Positions 21,801-32,125 of a DNA stretch of 64,000 nucleotides are shown piece by piece. This stretch comes from Pseudorasbora parva (Eukaryota > Chordata > Actinopteri > Cypriniformes > Gobionidae): contig NC_090191.1 in NCBI RefSeq assembly GCF_024679245.1, forward strand, positions 310,001-374,000. Reading direction: 5' to 3'. The position numbers were made by a program, and so were the translations under genes. Within the stretch, counting starts at the first letter, position 1. The number at the start of each line of letters is the position of its first letter. The notes under the pieces were generated by a model. It had not been told where the DNA came from, made no database searches, and worked only from the letters and a program-made list of their open reading frames with translations.

Positions 21801-24800
21801 AATAGCTCGTTTAGAGAATCTTTTCATGATATGCTAATTTTTTGCATAAAAAATTTAGACTGACACTTAGACTGAAATAAACAACTTTCTCTGGCACACT
21901 GTTGCATTGCACTATCCAGTACAGTTTGTTAATGCATTTCTTAGTCTGATTGTTGTATGAGGTTATAAACAGAATTATAATTTTTCATAAAAAAATGTAT
22001 GAATAAAATTTGACAGCATTCTTCCTTTACTCTTACTCCCAACACTTTTGGCACTCCCAAACTAGGCAGAATCAATCATCCGTAACACAATTAGACATGC
22101 ATAACAGTGATTCCACATACGTGATTACAGAACAGTCTATCTTTTTTTTGTTTTGAAAACAGTGTTTTTCCACCTACTAGTGGACACAACATAGTTTTAA
22201 TATTTACTTTCTATATGTGGGCAGGAATTAAGTGTATTAGTGTTTAATTTTTCTGCTTCAAAATTAAAAAAATAAAAATGGATAAACGCAACCAAAATGG
22301 ACCAATTGGATTGTCATCCAGATCAATTTGAAGGTACTGGTTTGTGCTTCAGAAGCAGCTGAAGGAGACGCGGAGGTCGTTCCAGCAGAGAATCCAGCAG
22401 AGAGAGAAAGATCTTCAGCGTTTGAGAGAGGCTGTGGAGTCTTATAAGGTGAGCTTGAGAAGTCTCAGCTTGGACTCTCCTCTTTCAGATCCACTGAAGC
22501 CCACGTGTGATTGTGATGTGTGTCCTTACAGCACTCTGCGCAGACGGCAGTGGAGGAAAGCGAGAAGATCTTCACTCAACTGATCCGCTCCATTGAGAGA
22601 AGCTGCTCTGAGGTCACCCAGCGGATCAGAGATCAGGAACAGTCTGCGCTGAGTCGAGCTGAAGGAGGACTGGAGCAACTGGAGCAGGAGATTGATGATC
22701 TGAGGAGCAGAGACGCTGAGCTGGAGGAGCTTGCAGACACACAGGATCACACCCATTTCCTGCAGGTAACAGATCAAGTGCACTTGAGTGAGATCCTGCT
22801 ATAACAGGAAACTCAATGAGAACTGTTTCACAAAAGCAGAAAGAGCAGCTGACTAGAATCAGCTTAAGAGACAGCTTGTAAAAATGGATTTCTTCCCTGG
22901 AAATCTTCTCCAACCTGCACATTTTGTATGTCTCCTTTGTCTAAGGGGGCTTTCACACTGTGCACATTTACTGTGGTCCAAGTCTGAGCATGATTGTTCC
23001 CGGCACCCAGCAGTGTTGGTCTGGTTTCACACTCAACTTGAATCTATCGAACCCTGGTGCATTTGAATTTGCACTTGCCACAGTAAATATATAGTTTTTT
23101 AAATTAATTTGGTGCAATTATGCACAACTGAGTAAACGACAACTTAGGTTCACTGTATGTGCATCGCATTAAGGCGGCTTTCTGCTGCTTACAAACAGAT
23201 TCTTTTGAGATGAGCCATTCATTAGCCATCCTGATTGCACTCCCTATGTGCAAATATACTGTAGGCACACTCTCGCTCATATCCAAGGTAAATAATCGAC
23301 ACTATCATCCCTTACATGTGTTTTATTGCAATAAATACATCGTCATCAGCTAAAATTCATGTGAGGTTACTTTTCTTCCTTATCAAATGCTCAATTGAGT
23401 CTGTGTTGCTTTCACATTCACACGAATCACAGAACAGTTCGAGTGTTGAACAGAACAGAACCAAACTCAGACTGTCTTCTAGGTAGTCTTGGGTTTAGTA
23501 CCAATTTTTTATGCAAACCTGAAGCAGGTGTGTTTGATTAAGAAAACATGAAGAATGCACACTGTTGAGGAACTTTTGCTAAGACAGGGTTGAAAACCTC
23601 TGGAAGAACAACTTAGTGTCACAAACACTTTAAAACTGAACAGTTAATCAGGGTCTTCAGGATTAGAAACAATCTGCATTGTAAAAAGTGCAACATAAAT
23701 AAAGATGACTTGACTAAACATGGTGTGGTGGGAGGAGCAAATGACAGACACAGTGGCGTCAGGTCTCAAAGATGTGTTTATTAACATAAATAAACTTAAA
23801 ATGTTCAGAAAAGGGAACAAAGTATCAAACAAACAGGGGATCTGGTGTCCTCGGCATGCCGGGAATCGTGAAGGAAGGGCAGTGATCAGATAGAATGGAT
23901 GGTCCTAAACAAGGACTATAAAATGAGTGTCAGGATATTGTCATAAAACCCTAAATATGACAAACACTAGGTGACAGGATCCGGAAAGAAACATCAACAG
24001 AGCTGTGTTTATATCAGATATAAGATTATGAATGCATAGTGTGAATCAATGTAATGAACCCCGAACCCCTGTTATCATTAACTAAACCATATATAATTCC
24101 AAACTCATATGACTGTTTTAAAGCTTTTGGCCCTAGAAACATCTGGACCATAGCTGGACATGCTTCCGAATCCCCCTAGCAAGCTCCAATTTTGGACCTT
24201 TTAATAAATAAAATCCTGCGTAAGGCCATAAATGTCTTTTTACATGGATCTTTTTATGTTTAGTATAAATTTCATCTCTCAGTGTGGTGGTGATAAGATT
24301 TGATTTCTGTTCTCTGTAGAGTTTCCAGTCTCTCTCAGCACCTCCCGAATCTACAGAAGTACCCAACATCCCTTTTAATTCTCTCTTCTCTTTTGATGGC
24401 CTAAGAGAATCTGTCCATCAGCTGGGAGAGAAACTGGAGGATTTCTGCAAAGAGGAGATCAAAAAGATCTCTGACAGAGGTAAAGTCCTGGAGATTCATC
24501 TGCTCTCAGAACTGAGTCCCCATCATGTCACATCATGTTCAACATCATATTAGAAATGTCTTAGGAATAGATGCATAGTAATCTCTTCACATGGGAATCA
24601 CACTGTTCATGTCTGTTCCACAGTCACATTTACCAACATCGTTTCTAGGACCAGGAACGACCTATTACAGTGTAAGTCACTAAAGCTGCATTCACATCAC
24701 CAACATCTTTGTTGCTGAACTTCACTAGACTCTGTACTATGAGTTGCTCATAGGCGACCCTAGAGCTGTTGCCCTAATGTTATTGTTAGACAGCTTATGT

Positions 24801-27415
24801 GTATATATCTTTAGAATATTATAACAAATTAAATACACTTTCTAGTTGTCCCTTCCCTAAGATCTTGTCTCTTTTTTCCCGCGTCTTGCATCCTCTGCAT
24901 TTGACGCCTCTGCGGTTAGAAGATCTAGATCAGCAAGGGATATACTTCCTGAACCTTGTACTTCTGCTAATGGCATCAAAGGTTATTGCTATCCAATCAG
25001 ACCACAAGTGTTTTCACACATGATTTAGACACCCTGAGTGCATTCCCCTAGCATCCGACCAGAGACGCAGTGAGAGGAATTATTGATGTAAGAATCAAAC
25101 TCACTCGGACTGCCGACAGCTTCATTTACAGCCATAATTTTTTTAAATGCATGTTGAAGAGTGAAATTGCTCCAGAACTTTTGTCCCGTCCTGCCTGTGT
25201 AATCCAAAGTTGAAAGACAATATGTGGTGTCAGAGAAAAAGATGCATGAGAGACGAGAGCTGGAGTATTTTCCCGGGGTCCCCATCCCAATCATGTGATC
25301 TTTTTATAGGAGGTTGTGAGAAAAACATACAACTAAAAATTCAACTAATAAAAAGAAAATAAAGGAAGAGAGCAAAGTCAGCAGAGCTTGCTTCTGTTCT
25401 ACATCTCTCACAGACACACCCTCTACGTGTGACCTGGTCTCCAGCATGGGAGGCGAGCGCTCTAACAAAGAGGCTAAAGACCGCAGTCTTAATTGTCAGT
25501 CCCCAGAGTGCCTCGTGAGATCAAGGGAGTGAGGTTTAGATGCACAGCTCTTACTGGCCTACGACTGTTACACTCCCACCACTAAACCTCACTCCCATGC
25601 AGGTCAAGGCCTGGATATATAACACGTTTTACCCAAAAAAGTTTTAATTAAAATGCTGTCATTTTGCAATAGCTTTATATCAACATTTAGTAAATAGCAT
25701 AAAGGTTTTGGGTAAATCTGAAATGTAAATGTAGCTATTGTCAATTGCACTTTGCGCGAAGCCCTGGTGTGGTACGCGGCCCTGTGCCAAATTAAAGTTA
25801 AACATTCCTTAACATCTTAGCATAGATGAACACGCTTAAAGGGTTAGTTTACCCAAACATTTTAATTCTGTCATTAATTACTTACCCTCATGTGGTTGGC
25901 CAGCCGTCAGACCTCCGTTCATCTTCGGAACACAGATGAAGATATTAGTGTTGAAATCCGACGGCTCAGAAAGGCCTTCATTGACACCAATGTCATTTCC
26001 TCTCTCAAGACCCATAAAGGCACTAAAGACGTTGTTAAAATCCATTTAATTACAATGGCTCTACAATAATTTTCTGAAATGACGAGAATAGATTGAGCGA
26101 AAAACAACTAAATAACGACTTATATAGTGATGGGCCGATTTCAAAACAAAGCTTCAAACCGTTACGAAGCAGTGTATCGATTCGTAATTTGGATCGCCAA
26201 AGTCACATGATTTCAGCAGTTTCTACCAGGACATTTTAGAGCACTTCATGCTTCTTTTAGCAGATAAGATTTATGGAGATGCTGAGTTCATTTTCCAGCA
26301 GGACGTGGCACCTGCCCACACTGCCAAAAGTACCTAAATCGGGTTCAATGAGCTGAACCACATGGAGAATCTTTGGGGCATTGCCAAGAGAAAGATGAGA
26401 GACATGAGACCGAACAATGCAGAAGAGCTGAAGGCCACTATTGAAGCATCCTGGTCTTCAATAACACCCCGGCAGTGCCACAGGCTGAGCATCCATGCCA
26501 TGCCGCATTGAGGCAACAATTCATGCAAAACGGCCCAAACTAAGAACTGAATACATATGCATGATGATACTTTTCAGAGGGCCAACATTTCTGTATTTAA
26601 AATCCTTTTTTTATTGATTTCATGTAATATTCTCATTTTCTGAGATTTTGAATTTAAGGTTTTCATAAGCCATAATCATCAAAATTAAAACAAATAAAGG
26701 CTTGAAATATCTCACTTTGCATGTAATGAGTATATATCATATATTAGTTTCACCTTTTAAGTTAAATTACTGAAATAAATTAACTTTTGCACGATATTCA
26801 AATTTTTCGAGTTTCGTGAGTACACTAAAAGATCAAAATCATAATTCCTGATTCTGGTGTGTTTTCTCTCCCTCAGATTATCATCAGCTAACTCTGGATC
26901 CAAACACAGCAACTGGATGCCTCGGTATCTCTGAGAAGAACAGAATGATTACTAAGACTGACACTGAGCAGTCGTATCCTGAACATCCAGACAGATTTGA
27001 TAATGTGTGTCAGGTGTTGTGTAGAGAGAGTGTGTGTGGACGCTGCTACTGGGAGGTTGAGTGGAGTGGTGATGATGTGGATATATCAGTGTCATATAAG
27101 AGCATCAGCAGGAAGAGACGGGGTAATGAGTGTGGGTTTGGACATAATGATCAGTCCTGGAGTTTGTGCCGCTTTGACTACAGTTACACATTTATACACA
27201 ATAACATAGAGATTAAACTCCCTGTAAAGCCCATAGGCAGTAGAGTAGGAGTGTATGTGGATCACAGTGCAGGAACTCTGTCCTTCTACAGCGTCTCTGA
27301 CACAATGAGCCTCATACACACAGTCCAGACCACATTCACTCAGCCACTCTATCCTGGGTTTGGGTTTAATAGAAACATACGTTTTAGTTCTGGATCATCA
27401 GTGAAACTTTGTTGA
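17424..27415 (+). CDS. PYRIN domain - coiled coil - B30.2 (PRY-SPRY) protein, pyrin/TRIM-like
   Basis: Nine coding exons: 17424-17679, 18270-18332, 19293-19355, 19571-19605, 22353-22448, 22532-22765, 24320-24479, 24624-24671 and 26877-27415. All have GT/AG borders and consistent phases and total 1494 nt (497 aa plus stop). Residues 1-85 form a PYRIN death-fold domain (LDDLNADELKRFKWRF). Residues 86-139 are linkers. Residues 140-320 are a TRIM-type coiled coil on the standard 96- and 234-nt exons. Residues 320-497 are B30.2 with LDPNTATG, CYWEVEWSG and VGVYVDHSAGTLSFYSV. By family knowledge, PYD recruits ASC-type inflammasome adaptors and B30.2 senses ligands, in the cytosol. No RING or B-box is encoded between the PYD and the coiled coil. 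It may be a mefv-like gene or a finTRIM/NLR chimera. Confidence 0.85.
18188..18368 (+). repeat. First copy of a duplicated exon segment
   Basis: The intron flank, 63-bp exon and donor flank closely match 19210-19390. The exon 18270-18332 is phase 1-1 and encodes AQAEGSIKDPVLVGTSSKPI. Confidence 0.85.
18582..19019. mobile_element. Harbinger-like MITE, copy 1
   Basis: It starts AGCCTAGTTCAGACTG and ends CAGTGTGAACTCTGCT, flanked by TTA on both sides (18579-18581 and 19020-19022). A 3-bp TWA target fits PIF/Harbinger. It shares its arms with the 855-bp copy at 48203-49057. It sits in the intron between the two duplicated linker exons. Confidence 0.75.
18751..18821. repeat. (CT)n microsatellite inside the MITE
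   Basis: About 35 CT units. The second MITE copy has only CTCTCGCTCTCC at this place, so the tract grew after insertion. Confidence 0.9.
19210..19390 (+). repeat. Second copy of the duplicated exon segment
   Basis: The exon 19293-19355 (63 bp, phase 1-1) encodes AEAKGSIEDPSLAGASSKPM. Flanking intron words (TTTGTGGTGTTTAA, TCTGTACAGA) match the first copy. Confidence 0.85.
20280..20520. repeat. Short-period repeat with GGCCATCTTG units
   Basis: The motif GCGGCCATCTTGG (with variants) recurs about six times with uneven spacing near 30-45 bp, inside an intron of the PYRIN/B30.2 gene. The source element is not identified. Confidence 0.55.
20981..21112 (+). repeat. Intronic repeat, copy A
   Basis: It matches 22083-22233 in order (AACACAATCAGACATGCA, ATTACAGATCAGTCTAT, TAGTGGACA, GTGGGCAGGAAT). 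It is either a local duplication or two copies of a dispersed repeat. Confidence 0.6.
21163..21283. repeat. Hairpin MITE
   Basis: AAAACCATAGTTGCTAAC near 21180 is repeated inverted as GTTAGCAACTATGGTTTT near 21255. The outer ends are GGGGTGCCTTTTCCC and GGGAAACGTACCCC. A target duplication is not clear. Confidence 0.65.
21515..21850 (-). mobile_element. Tc1 5' half, minus strand
   Basis: It encodes MGKTADLTAVQKAIIDTL and CSQSAVSRHLSGKSVGRKKC before the match stops at about 21535. It also carries the leader sequence and the inner TIR repeat. It is the same family as 15055-16475 and sits inside an intron. It is a truncated pseudogene copy. Confidence 0.85.
22083..22233 (+). repeat. Intronic repeat, copy B
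   Basis: Partner of 20981-21112, with a small insertion (CATACGTG region). It lies just upstream of the first coiled-coil exon. Confidence 0.6.
22945..23480. repeat. Probable DNA MITE remnant in an intron
   Basis: GGGGGCTTTCACACTG at the left and CACATTCACACGAATCACAG near the right resemble MITE arms rich in TTCACACT words. The ends are eroded and no target duplication was found. Confidence 0.3.
25838..26221. repeat. Left part of a DNA MITE
   Basis: It begins AAAGGGTTAGTTTACCCAAA and runs into a Tc1 fragment at about 26222. The complementary end type is at 16884. Confidence 0.5.
26222..26800 (+). mobile_element. Degraded Tc1-like 3' half
   Basis: The sequence corresponds to the catalytic region QEILEHFMLP, then FQQDVAPAH and LNHMENLWGIAKRK, with gaps and stops, followed by 3' TIR-like sequence (TTTTCATAAGCCATAATC). 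It is clearly more diverged than 15055-16475 and is a different Tc1 subfamily. It lies in the intron before the B30.2 exon. Confidence 0.75.
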
Positions 27416-27553
27416 TGAATCAGGATAGGCTGATGAGAGATTCTACCCATAATGCTTTGAGCTCATGATAAATCAGTGACAGTGAGATGATATAGAGTCT
27501 CTTTATTATATCAACACTACAGCTGCACTTCTGTCACTGAAACGTGTGTGTGT

Positions 27554-27559
27554 AATAAA
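27554..27559 (+). terminator. Candidate polyadenylation signal of the PYRIN/B30.2 gene
   Basis: AATAAA lies 139 bp after the stop codon at 27415. Further AATAAA copies occur near 27745 and 27780. Confidence 0.5.
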
Positions 27560-27823
27560 TCCTCAAATTGACAGTAGAACAGTGTGCGTGTGAGTCGTGG
27601 TGAGTAAAAATGTATACAGTATGTGTGTTTTTCTCACCCTCTATTCTTGTTGGTGGTGAAGGGATGGATTCAGGTGCTCTGCATAATTTTCTTTGTATCG
27701 TTTTCATCAATGATTAATCTGTTTTTATCCTTTATTAAATCAACGAATAAATGTAATAATAGTGTGTCTTGTTTGATCTAATAAAGTTGTATTTTGATTA
27801 TTATGTTTCTTTGGACAGCATCC

Positions 27824-27870
<47 letters not shown>

Positions 27871-28179
27871 TGCACGCACACAATGTTGTTATGAAAACTG
27901 AAAAGGAGGAGATTAAAATTTCAGAAATGTTTCCCCACATGCACACTGCCAAACTAATAGATCACAGATGAACCAAATTACAAACAAAATAAATATTTGC
28001 ATTTTATAACCATTTTAAGATCATGCAAGCCCTTTAAAAAAAATCCTGATATCTATTTTTATGGCATGGGTCAAATTCTTGCAAGCTCTATGGCTAGAAT
28101 TTTTTTTAAACAAAATTTTCATCTTAGTTTCAGTTCGTGTTCAGGTGGTCACTCCCGATGTCATGTCAAGTCAGTGACC
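27560..28179. other. Gene-free flank
   Basis: It contains a (CA)n tract at about 27828-27867 and otherwise AT-rich sequence. No exon was seen. Confidence 0.5.
27828..27867. repeat. (CA)n microsatellite
   Basis: About 19 uninterrupted CA units are visible directly. Confidence 0.9.
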
Positions 28180-28510
28180 AGTGGCAGTGGCCCCAGTGCC
28201 ATTCTTCCCGGAGGTGCATGAGGAGGTCGCCAGATCGTGGAATGCACCTTTAACTGCCAGAAACCGGTCTGGTACCTCCTCCCTCACTACCCTTGATCCC
28301 CCAGTGGAGTGGTCGGTTGCAATGCAGCTGTGTCCAAAGATTGCTAACACTTGCCAAGGTAATCTGCGTCTATCCTCCAAAGCCTGTAAGTTTTCACCCA
28401 CTCTCACAGGACAAGGCTTACAGAGCCTGTGGAGAGGTTGCTTCCACCTTGCATCAATGTTACCTAGAATTGAAACTTTGAGTGGCTGGCAAATAAGAAC
28501 AACAAAACCT
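28180..28510 (+). pseudogene. DIRS-like gag/ORF1 fragment
   Basis: PVPFFPEVHEEVARSW, SSLTTLDPP and VAMQLCP follow the conserved order of the ORF1 protein of fish DIRS-type retroelements, by memory. A frameshift near 28400 moves the end into another frame (DKAYRACGEVASTLHQ). There is no start and no adjoining RT. Confidence 0.6.
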
Positions 28511-28971
28511 TAGATTCAGCTGGCCCTATCTTTATCTTATGTTTTTACAAAGATGGCGGAGGTAGCCATTGTTACCCTGAGAGAACACAACGTTTGCATT
28601 CACAACAACCTCGATGCTCATACTGACCCAGTTGCGAGAGTAGTTGTGCGAACACAGGGACACAATATGTCACCTAAGCCTGTTGGGTCTGAGCAAACTC
28701 TCTTCTGTGCAGAGTCTCTTTTGCGCTGGATTTAGTTGAACAGACAGCATGCCACTCAGAGGAATGTGTTTGGTAGGGAATGAAACGTGTATGTGGGGCC
28801 AACATGGATTAAACATTGGCTACAATGGTATAGAGTGGGCATGGGCTCAAAATGGGCATCTTTTCTGGGGCCCACTTGGGTGAACTAAATAGGTCACACA
28901 TGGGCAAACCCAGCTGGGCTCCCCATGCTGGAACTAGTTGATTCACTAATGGAAAATTAGTACATTTTCTC

Positions 28972-29043
28972 GGGTGGCCATGGAGGGTTGGGAACCTCGG
29001 GTGGCCCTGGAGGGTCGGGAACCTCGGGTGGCCCTGGAGGGTC
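28972..29043. repeat. 27-bp minisatellite, left part
   Basis: Nearly three units of GGGAACCTCGGGTGGCCCTG plus GAGGGTC. It is interrupted by a LINE 3' end and continues at 29425. Confidence 0.9.
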
Positions 29044-29424
29044 AATCAATCAATCAATCAATCAACTTTATTTATATAGCGCTTTTACAATCACGATTGT
29101 GTCAAAGCAGCTTCACAGTGTCAAACAGGATATTGCGACAAAATTAGATTTGGCTGTACAGTCGTACTGGAGAAAACAGTGATGTTATCAGCTTATTTTA
29201 ATTTATCATAGAGCAACAATGTTGGCAGATCAGTATTATAATTTATAGAATTAAATAAGACCTAATTCATACATTTTATTTGTATAATAAGTTGAATAAC
29301 TTTAATCATATTTTTAGTGTCCCCAACTGAGCAAGCCAAGCCAAAGGCGACAGTGGCAAGGAACCAAAACTCCATCAGGGCATGATGGAGAAAAATAAAC
29401 CTTGGGAGAAAGCAGACTCAACCA
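29044..29424 (-). mobile_element. LINE 3' end (ATTG-tail family) inside the minisatellite
   Basis: (ATCA)n, ACTTTATTTATATAGCGC, then the family 3' UTR to GGGAGAAAGCAGACTCAACCA. GGTC occurs at both junctions (29040-29043 and 29425-29428), a possible 4-bp target duplication. The copy is 5'-truncated. Confidence 0.8.
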
Positions 29425-29617
29425 GGTCAGGAACCTCGGGTGGCCCTGGAGGGTCGGGAGCCTCAGGTGGCCCTGGAGGGTCGGGAACCTCGGGTGGCCC
29501 TGGAGGGTCGGGAGCCTCAGGTGGCCCTGGAGGGTCGGGAACCTCGGGTGGCCCTGGAGGGTCGGGAACCTCGGGTGGCCCTGGAGGGTCGGGAACCTCG
29601 GGTGGCCCTGGAGGGTG
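29425..29617. repeat. 27-bp minisatellite, right part
   Basis: About seven units, alternating GGGAACCTCGGG and GGGAGCCTCAGG types. The 27-bp period keeps all frames open, which explains the glycine-rich ORFs; these are not taken as real genes. Confidence 0.92.
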
Positions 29618-29842
29618 GCCCGAATCTCTATTTGATATATTTTCTTTGGTATCAATACTGCTAAATATAACTTACTCATCACTATATATTGTTTAATCTG
29701 TAAGTTAAATTTGACATCGTTAGCTTTTAATCTAAATCACTACCACACGTTAGCTTTTCGCTAGCCTGGTAGCTTTCCATCTTGTCACCCCGGTCTCCTG
29801 TTTTCTGAGTTCATTAGACAACTGTGGTAAGTTGGATTATTT

Positions 29843-29843
<1 letters not shown>

Positions 29844-29895
<52 letters not shown>

Positions 29896-30074
29896 GCTTT
29901 ATTTATACAGCGCTTTTACAATGCAGATTGTGTCAAAGCAGCTTCACAGTGTCAAACAGGACAATATTGCAACAAAATTAGATTTGGCTGTACAGTCGTT
30001 CTGGAGAAAACAGTGATGTTATCAGCTTATTTTAATTTATCATATAGCGACAATGTTGGCAGATCAGTATTATA
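29844..30074 (-). mobile_element. LINE 3' end, left half of a split copy
   Basis: About twelve ATCA units followed by the family 3' UTR to CAGATCAGTATTATA. The same UTR resumes at 41201 (GAATCAAATAAGACC). The 11-kb block between is a later insertion. Confidence 0.85.
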
Positions 30075-30273
30075 GTTGATCATTTAGGACTTGATAGTAC
30101 AATTGGCACTCTCTTAACATCTTGAGTGGATAGGGGTAATCACTTCATGGGGGTCATCAGGTGGGCACCCTCCTTCCTTGGTGTTTCATTGATAGGCCCA
30201 CGACACCTCCAGGGGGCTCAACAGCAACACCTGGCGTCCCAGGTGTGCTCCCCTCTGCTTTTACCTCTCTTAG

Positions 30274-31254
30274 TCATTTTACAGCCCATTTGGGGTCCTT
30301 CCTTTTTAGCCACAGCCAGTTGCTGCTTTGCTCTGCAGCCTCTGACAGCACTCTGACAGCTTGTTGGAAGGCCTCTCCTCTAACTCCCAACCCCTTCAAT
30401 AGCCTTGTTGTTGTTGTAGCTACAAACCCTCTGCAACCAATCTCTATTGGTATTAACTGGGTTCGCCATCCCCGTTGTACTACTTCGGCTGCTAAATCTG
30501 AGTACTTCAGGCTTTTGCGTTCATTCGCTTCACCAGCTGTAGCCTTCCAATGCACAGTTAGTTCCACAATGAACAGGGACTTTTGCAAGGTTGACCACAT
30601 TATCAGGTCCGGCCTGAGGTTAGTTGTAATTATCTCAGGGGGAAAGCTAAGCTTCTGGTCTAGATCAACTTGCATTTTCCAGTCCCGGGCAGAGTCCAGC
30701 ATGGTCGATTCCACATTTGCAGTTGGTTTTATTGGAAGTTGTCCTGCTCTCATGAATGTAATGGACTTTGAGCATACACGTTTTGGAGGGAGGGCATTGT
30801 TGATGGTTCTCTTTCCTTCCAGGATAATCACCAGTTGTCTCAGGACCTGATTGTGCCTCCAGGTGTACTGACCTTGGGAAAGACTCACTTTGCAGCCGAC
30901 AAGGATGTGCTTGAATGATTCTGGGGTTTGACAGAGAGGACATGATGGAACTTCTCCCATCCATTGGTTTAGGTTCTTGGGTGTAGGAAGACCATCGTAG
31001 GTGGCTCTAACAATAAAACTCAGCCTGTTTCCTTCCCTCTCCCAAATATCCTTCCAGGTGAGCTTGCACTTTTCCAGGTTTTCCCAGTTAGTCCACTGTC
31101 CCTGTTTGGACTGTGAAACTGCCTTTGTCCATCTCTCTGCCTCCTCTTGCTGCCGGATCTCAGCTACAACCAGCTTTCTTCTCTGGGCGGATGTTGCCTT
31201 GTACCATATAGGCCGGCTTATGCCAAGTCCAAAACCCCCTTTTCCTTGCTGCAC
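30274..31254 (-). pseudogene. REL-endonuclease element: CCHC plus PD-(D/E)xK endonuclease
   Basis: 326 codons on the minus strand. Near the middle CPLCQTPESFKHILVGC is the C-x2-C...H...C motif that precedes the endonuclease in R2-type elements. RPDLIMWS then FIVELTVHWK supply the PD...E-x-x...K nuclease residues. GCRGFVATTTTRLLKGLGV follows. In the family this domain nicks the target DNA to prime reverse transcription. It is open to a stop near 30274, so this domain alone is intact, but it lies out of frame with the RT (31307-31774). Confidence 0.82.
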
Positions 31255-31306
31255 CTGTCCTACAAGGTCGCCATGTCTGAGAGCAGATTTAGCTTGCTGA
31301 ATGGCC

Positions 31307-31774
31307 TTAGTTGTGGTCCACTTTCTCCCAGTTGCCAGTCTGGGAGCAGCCGCTTGTATTACAGCATCTTGGGACTGTCCATCTTGGGACTGTCAATGTC
31401 ATGTCCAATCTCACTTTGGCACATTTGTATTCTTCAGTGAGGGTTGAGACAGGCAGTTCAAGAGTGCTTTTCCCATACAGGCCGATACTACTGAGACAAC
31501 GCGGGAGTCCAAGCCACTTCTTGATATAATAGCTGATTGTTCTCTCCAGTTTCTCGATTTTGGAAATGGGGACCTCGTAGACTGTTAGAGGCCACATAAG
31601 ACGAGGGAGCAATCTGAATTGTAGGCACCAGAGCTTCAGCTTGCCAGGAAGCAAGGTTTTGTTAATACTATCAAGGCCTTTGATTGTTTCTTCCCTTAGT
31701 TGATCACTCTGGTCTGAGTCCTTCAGGCTTGCGTTGTACCATCGCCCTAAGCTCTTTATTGTCATTTCCACCAC
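31307..31774 (-). pseudogene. REL-endonuclease element: RT thumb region
   Basis: Minus-strand frame with LPGKLKLWCLQFRLLPRLMW, PISKIEKLERTISYYIKKWL and GLPRCLSSIGLYGK, as found after the RT palm in R2/R4/HERO elements. The frame differs from both neighbours, so at least two indels separate the pieces. The first ~25 residues overlap the end of the preceding frame. Confidence 0.75.
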
Positions 31775-32105
31775 TGTCGGGATAGGTGTTTCTCCAATGC
31801 AAAATCTCTGGTCTGAGTTTCCCTCTATACTTCATATATAATATACTTCTGGATTTGCTAGGTTTTAACTTCATCCGTGCCCATGATATGTTGGCATTTA
31901 GCTTTTCCAGTAGGCGTTTGGTACATGCAATTGTTGAGGTCAGGGTGGTCATGTCATCCATATAGGCCCGAATGGGAGGTAGCCGCTGGCTAGACTGCAG
32001 ACGTTCTCCTCCTACAACCCATTTGGAAGCTTGAATGATCAATTCACTTGCCATGGTAAAGGCTAGGGGGGAGATGGTACATCCAGCCATTTTTCCCACT
32101 TCCAA
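31704..32105 (-). pseudogene. REL-endonuclease element: RT catalytic core
   Basis: MAGCTISPLAFTMASELI and the catalytic IRAYMDDMTTLT mark the palm of this RT group, followed by LLEKLNANISWARMKLKPSK. About 60 codons between the RT N-terminal part (ending GRDLFV) and this segment (starting ITSWQS) are missing where the LINE at 32126-33064 sits. Confidence 0.82.
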
Positions 32106-32125
32106 TGATTGCCACGATGTTATGT

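Noticed and set aside
28553..28735. 60-codon ORF near the DIRS fragment
   Set aside because: No motif and no continuity with the ORF1 fragment upstream.
29382..29696. Glycine-rich repeat protein (GTSGGPGGS repeats)
   Set aside because: The open frames on both strands are a by-product of a 27-bp GC-rich minisatellite; no start context, splice sites or conserved flanks.
30126..31529. Plus-strand ORFs of 70-230 codons
   Set aside because: They are antisense shadows of the REL-endonuclease element, whose minus-strand reading shows CCHC, nuclease and RT motifs.
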